Source: Endomychus coccineus (lineage: Eukaryota; Arthropoda; Insecta; Coleoptera; Endomychidae). Taken from it: a DNA stretch of 64,000 nucleotides. Position 1 is the first letter of the stretch. The number at the start of each line of letters is the position of its first letter. Both the position numbers and the translations under genes were made by a program. The DNA lies in contig OY294069.1 of NCBI GenBank assembly GCA_958510875.1, forward strand, positions 1,550,001 to 1,614,000. Direction: 5' to 3'. This document shows, piece by piece, positions 59,070-64,000 of the stretch. The notes beneath the pieces are model-generated. The model was not told the origin of the DNA and made no database searches. It was given only the letters and a program-made list of their open reading frames with translations.

Positions 59070-59190
59070 CCTATCTTGGATCTCTGGTGGTGGAATAACA
59101 GCCGAAATATTTGATGGGATGTGACCATGGAAATATCTGTAGAAAAGGGAGAGATTGCCCACCTTTCTACGACGTAGAATGAATTTGTAA
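59070..59190 (-). pseudogene. LINE family A C-terminal scrap
   Basis: On the minus strand the sequence carries RRKVGNLSLFYRYFHGHI-like wording, then the region that ends in the PP..-type tail. At the DNA level TAGAAAAGGGAGAGAT and CCCACCTT match the family A copy at 36.15-36.19 kb. No open frame of length. Confidence 0.6.
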
Positions 59191-60810
59191 GACGACATTT
59201 TTTATTCAATTTTTATGCAGGATAATAAAGAGAGTAACCTCTGTCATATGAACAGGATATGAAAAAAAAGGTGGATCTTAAAAAAACGCTACGGATCCAC
59301 TAATTGTGTATCTTCAGAAAACATATTGCAGTTCCGACCAAGGTGGTCATGTAACCTCTGACTTGAAAGAAAAGTCCTACACTCATTCTTGAACAAACTT
59401 TCACACATATCGAAGACACCTTCCTATTAAGAGTGTGCCATCATTTATGAAGGACCCCTTAGAGGCTTTGATTACATCTTGTTTTGATTGAGTTTTAGTG
59501 TGTCAATATTTGGAATATTTTTCAATCTTCATGAATATAGTGTACGTAATTTAATAGAGGTAGCTGTTTAAATATTTTTCACAGTTGATATTATGGATTG
59601 AAGAATCTAAGTGAATTATCTCAATTATATTATGCAATTATGTACTTTTTCTTTTATTTATCCACCGCGCTAATAACAGTATCGAGAACGATCAGGACTA
59701 TGTATGATACCAATGTTATTAATGAAGAATTTCGCGATGAATTCCAAGTGAAATTAACCACAGATTCAAAATGTAACCGGAATAAATTATAGATAATGCA
59801 TGGTTGGATACGATAAGTGACACAGAAATATTTCATTCTTGTATCGGGGTATACCTATAATTTGAAGAATGACCACAAGGAATATTAATGCACAATCTTC
59901 AATAACGTAATCTACCGATTTTAATTTATTATGGTTTAGGTATCGCCCCTTCATCTTGATAAGATCCTATTTTATGCGCTTTGAAGAGTTCAGTAATTAG
60001 CTTCGAGAATCTCAACGCAACCGTGCATACGAAGACAGAAAGCCAATACCTTCAACTTAATACATGGAAATAAGCTGTAAAAAAGCAATATATCGCGAAA
60101 TTTGAAAAGAAGCTTGAATTGACCCAAAAGTTGTGCCAATCTATTCTCTGGGGACGGATACCGGAAGATAAAAAAATTAGAGCGTGCTCTATTGAACTGT
60201 TTGTTATAATAAATAAACAAACTAATAATCTGTTCATTTCACTCAAAATTGTTTTGAACTGAAAATGTTCTATGGGTCAAAATGAACAATTTATTTTCTT
60301 AGCATTGTGCAAGAAAATACTTAATGTAAGACTTTTGCATCTCTGACTAGACGGTATTATTTAATTATGAAATTTCTTGGACAACAAATAAAAATTAGAC
60401 CATCAAAATTGAAAACCTCAACACTCCCCTGGTGAAATTAGTCACAGTTCAAAATAGCGGATTTTTAGGGCAACTTATGATGGCTGTAGCTCGGAGATGT
60501 GAATTCTGAAATAAAATTTGTTATTTCTACCTAACAATTTGTTAGAAATAATGTATTAACTGCTAAATTTTTTATTTTCTCGAAATCCTTATTGAATTCT
60601 CATATGCAAACAAGTGATATATCCCACTGTGGTGACGATTGCGCCGTTCCTACTGGTCATACGGATTTGAAATTTTGCAGATCACTTTAAAGTAGTGAAA
60701 ATAGGCACATTATTGTATTTGGGCGCGGTAGATCCGTTTCAACTGGTATTTCTGGTATTCATTTTCAGTTTTCAAAGAGAAGTATAGTATTTTATTGAAC
60801 CATAAAGACA
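59191..60810. other. No recognised gene
   Basis: No supported frame or repeat recognised in 1.6 kb. Confidence 0.35.
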
Positions 60811-62150
60811 GATTTGACATGATCAATACCCCCGAAATAGGTATCCACAACCTTCTGATATCAGATAGAACAAGTCACATCAGTTACAAGATCCTTCGGG
60901 AAGTTTCACATTTCCACAGATTTCCAAAGGGGTAAGGTATGGAAAAATAGTGAATTTGGTCGATCTCATCGATTACGATATAACATCGTCATAATAGACT
61001 CTCATGGATGAGGAATTCGATTCTACCATTAATTTTCACCTCAGACGCTGAGGAAACATGTTGCAGCGTTCCGAAACCCTAAATTTTCGTCATCCCCTAG
61101 ATAAATACACCATTAAATCAGATTTGACATGATCAATACCCCCGAAATTGGTAACCGCAACCTTCTGAGATCAGATAGAACAAGTCACATCAGTTACGAG
61201 AACCTTAGGGAAGTTTCACTTTTCCACAAATTTCCAAAGGGGTATAAGTATGGAAAAATAGTGAATTTGGTCGATCTCATCGATTACGATATAACATCGT
61301 CATAATAGACTCTCAAGGATGAGGAATTCGATTCTACCATTAATTTTCACCTCAGACGCTGAGGAATAATGTTGCAGCGTTCCGAAACCCTAAATTTTCG
61401 TCATCCCCTAGATAAATACACCATTAAATCAGATTTGACATGATCAATACCCCCGAAATTGGTAACCGCAACCTTCTGAGATCAGATAGAACAAGTCACA
61501 TCAGTTACGAGAACCTTAGGGAAGTTTCACATTTTCACAAATTTCCAAAGGGGTATAAGTATGGAAAAATAGTGAATTTGGTCGATCTCATCGATTACGA
61601 TATAACATCGTCATAATAGACTCTCAAGGATGAGGAATTCGATTCTACCATTAATTTTCACCTCAGACGCTGAGGAAACATGTTGCAGCGTTCCGAAACC
61701 CTAAATTTTCGTCATCCCCTAGATAAATACACCATTAAATCAGATTTGACATGATCAATACCCCCGAAATTGGTAACCGCAACCTTCTGAGATCAGATAG
61801 AACAAGTCACATCAGTTACGAGAACCTTAGGGAAGTTTCACATTTTCACAAATTTCCAAAGGGGTATAAGTATGGAAAAATAGTGAATTTGGTCGATCTC
61901 ATCGATTACGATATAACATCGTCATAATAGACTCTCAAGGATGAGGAATTCGATTCTACCATTAATTTTCACCTCAGACGCTGAGGAATAATGTTGCAGC
62001 GTTCCGAAACCCTAAATTTTCGTCATCCCCTAGATAAATACACCATTAAATCAGATTTGACATGATCAATACCCCCGAAATTGGTAACCGCAACCTTCTG
62101 AGATCAGATAGAACAAGTCACATCAGTTAGATGAACCTTCCGGGGATTTT
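60811..62150 (+). repeat. 310-311 bp satellite, 4.3 units
   Basis: GATTTGACATGATCAATACC occurs at 60811, 61121, 61432, 61743 and 62054, so units are 310, 311, 311 and 311 bp, and the fifth is cut at about 62150. The first unit is the most diverged (AAATAGGTATCCAC versus AAATTGGTAACCGC). Units 2 and 4 share ATTTTCGTC...GAGGAATAATG details while units 1 and 3 share GAGGAAACATG, hinting at dimer-level duplication. Each unit has a near-palindrome, CCTCAGACGCTGAGG. No open frame is conserved. Confidence 0.95.
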
Positions 62151-62649
62151 CGCATTTTCCAACTTACAGCAGAAAATATCCTATTCATTCACAATTTCAG
62201 AATAATTCGAAATTCAAAATGCCTTCCCGATTTTCTTGACAGCATTTCCAGTTGATAAACATTTCATGCAAATTTTGTATTTTCATTCTACATAAGAAAC
62301 AACTATTTTTAAATAGATCGGAAACTTTGTTTGACCAAGTTGGATCACACCCTGGAGACGTTCGAAGCGACTGTAACTCGAAAAATAAGCATTTTTCGAA
62401 AACAAATTCATTTCACAATGTTTCGAGACTCTTGTTGTACAGAAATTCATCACTGAAAATTAATTATTGGCTAAATAAAATGTCTATTATATTCTATTCC
62501 TTTGAAATGAAAATGTTAAATGAGCGGAATTGGATCACGCTGGACTTTGAAAGACAATTCCATCGATAGTTAAAGTACACGACTCAATGTAGTAAAGGGT
62601 GTACCCGAGAGTTACTCAATGTATCAATTGTAATTATGTACAAAGCGAA
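62151..62649. other. No recognised gene
   Basis: One open frame (62252-62569, plus) without a domain; nothing else. Confidence 0.35.
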
Positions 62650-62830
62650 TTAACAATTCGGTAACTGTAATTTAGAAGGGATGGAAATGTGAAAGCGAAA
62701 AAGCAATTTAATTATTTCAGATTATCTTAAGCTGAGCTCTGTTTACATTATTATCCCCAAATATTATTTAAACAGGCACATTTTGATTTATAATTTAGTT
62801 TACTCTGATGATGGCTACTTGGTAGCTGAT
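62650..62830 (+). pseudogene. Penelope-like 3' end scrap
   Basis: 62660-62760 matches the complement of 55398-55510 (AATTTAGAAGGGATGGAAATG, then GTTTACATTATTATCC with changes). It therefore holds the end of the endonuclease gene, NLEGMEM then a stop. The 3' untranslated part follows with the hammerhead-like word at 62805. Too short to encode anything. Confidence 0.65.
62805..62830 (+). ncRNA. Hammerhead-like motif, third copy
   Basis: CTGATGA is a perfect CUGANGA box. It is followed by the stem loop GGCTAC-TT-GGTAGC. The expected GAAA is replaced by TGAT, so the core is incomplete. Position after a Penelope-like endonuclease remnant is as for the copy at 47601. Confidence 0.35.
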
Positions 62831-63530
62831 AGGTCCTCAGTACTTCAACAGTATCTATGGTGGATTATGGTGATTGTTTCTTATTCATAGTGTTATTAGT
62901 GTATCCACAGTGTGAACTCTTTTATAGTTTATTACTTACAAGTACCTGATCCCGATAAAATCAGATGAGATTCGAATTCGAACCAATGACGAGTGACGGT
63001 CCGAGAGAGCGAGAGAAAAATGAATTATACTTTCGGGTAATTGCCTTCCAAGTTTACACTTAAATAATGATTTCGACACTAAATGTTGAAAGAGGCCGCC
63101 ACACGGACGCTAATAGCACTCCGGATTATTTATGGGATACACGAAAACTGAGCTGGCCGATAATTAGATGCTGAAACTAATTAAGCGTTGGAACAGAGCG
63201 AAGGTGTGAAACAAAGACCCTGGCCGCAGAGAGCCGCGAGCGAGGATTCTTCTCAGTCTCTCTTCTCTGATGGGGCCGTTTTGCCGCTCGTATAGCCCAC
63301 TAATTGTATCAGCTAATATTGTCCGATATTATGAAATAATGGGTTACCTTTATAATGTTTTACGCTGAATAGCTTATTAACCGCGTTTTCTATTATATTT
63401 TCTCGGAAGACTTTATAATGAATTTATATCCCCTGTGGCGTTTATTTACACCTTAATGACTCGATGAGTTTACCTATAAGCCTCCACAATTAATAGTTAT
63501 TTCATAGGATTGTATAAAATTTCGATATAC
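62831..63530. other. No gene; possible regulatory stretch
   Basis: 63060-63480 is free of recognised repeats, more GC-balanced, and holds TTTATGGG, GATAATTAGATG, ACTAATTAAGCG, CACTAATTG and TTATTAACCG words like homeodomain sites. Role unproven. Confidence 0.3.
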
Positions 63531-64000
63531 AGGCTGTGCAACATTCCGTTACCACCGCAATGATACAAATTTTTACAACCTCTGGGTACAGATTTTGTTT
63601 CGTTCAAATGTTGTACCCAATACGACATTTTTTTTAAAACAGAATATTGAAGCGCGAGGCAAGAGTGCGTATACATACGAGAACAAGCTGAAAAGGCCCT
63701 GTAAAATTAAACAAGAAATGATTTATTTGGTTAAAACTTATTTTATTTCTCAACATAATCTCCTTTTAGCCCGATACACTTCGTCCAACGTCTTCTAATT
63801 TTTCGATCCCTTCCAAATTATACGATTTCGGCATTTCTTCAAAATAGGCGTTTGTTTCAGTGATGACCTCATCGTTGGTGCCAAGTCTCTTTCCGCCCAG
63901 TCATTTTTTCAAGTTTGGAAATAGATAAAATTCGCAGGGGACCAAATCTGGAGCTTATAGTGGATGACGGACCAATTCGTAGCCCAATTCATTTGCCACT
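63531..64000 (-). pseudogene. mariner transposase, 3' part, cut by window end
   Basis: From 64000 the minus strand reads ANELGYELVRHPL, a stop, APDLVPCEFYLFPNLKK, a frame break, then GKRLGTNDEVITETNAYFEE and YNLEGIEKLE. This is the C-terminal third of a mariner transposase, where the family has HPPYSPDLAPSDYFLFPNLK. The third catalytic Asp (in APSD) is Glu here. The element probably ends at CAGGCTGTGC (63531), preceded by TA, the usual mariner target. The rest lies beyond the window. Stops and frameshifts show that it is dead. Confidence 0.85.

Overview
This is AT-rich animal DNA, most likely from an insect. That is inferred from the mobile-element mix (pogo, mariner, PIF/Harbinger, Crypton-like, Penelope-like, several LINE lineages, a gypsy remnant), from short GT-AG introns and from the low GC. 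I cannot place it to order; a beetle fits but is not shown. I recognise no host protein-coding gene, tRNA or rRNA. The window reads as intergenic or intronic DNA filled by transposons and satellites.

Layout. 1-6.9 kb holds decayed LINE pieces in unassigned DNA. 6.96-9.61 kb is a satellite block: about three 300-305 bp units, then eleven 179 bp units. 10.8-13.7 kb holds LINE scraps and an apparently intact Crypton-like tyrosine recombinase gene (11335-12453, one intron) with palindromes at its borders. 15.0-17.7 kb is a pogo element with a frameshift and one nonsense codon; its transposase ends in a PHD-like zinc finger. 18.1-18.3 kb is a hairpin element. 19.35-21.28 kb is a Penelope-like reverse transcriptase remnant. 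21.44-22.99 kb is a foldback element whose arms carry about 143 bp tandem units; a diverged relative of that unit sits at 28.2-28.7 kb. 23-31.7 kb holds more LINE scraps. 33.1-34.7 kb is a second, decayed Crypton-like element. 35.4-42.85 kb holds antisense LINE fragments.

The best-preserved element is a 3248 bp PIF/Harbinger transposon at 43490-46737. It has perfect 18 bp terminal inverted repeats, a TTA target duplication, a three-exon DDE transposase (346 aa) and a convergent four-exon Myb/SANT-like partner (280 aa). In this superfamily the two proteins work together: the partner binds DNA and the transposase cuts.

46.9-50.9 kb holds a Penelope-like endonuclease fragment and a gypsy integrase fragment split by a 5'-truncated LINE with an open reverse transcriptase frame. 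54.2-55.7 kb is a nested LINE rearrangement next to a Penelope-like fragment. 60.8-62.15 kb is a 311 bp satellite. The window ends inside a decayed mariner on the minus strand.

Family names come from motifs read by eye, without database searches. Exon borders come from GT-AG signals and frame continuity. Borders of decayed elements are approximate.
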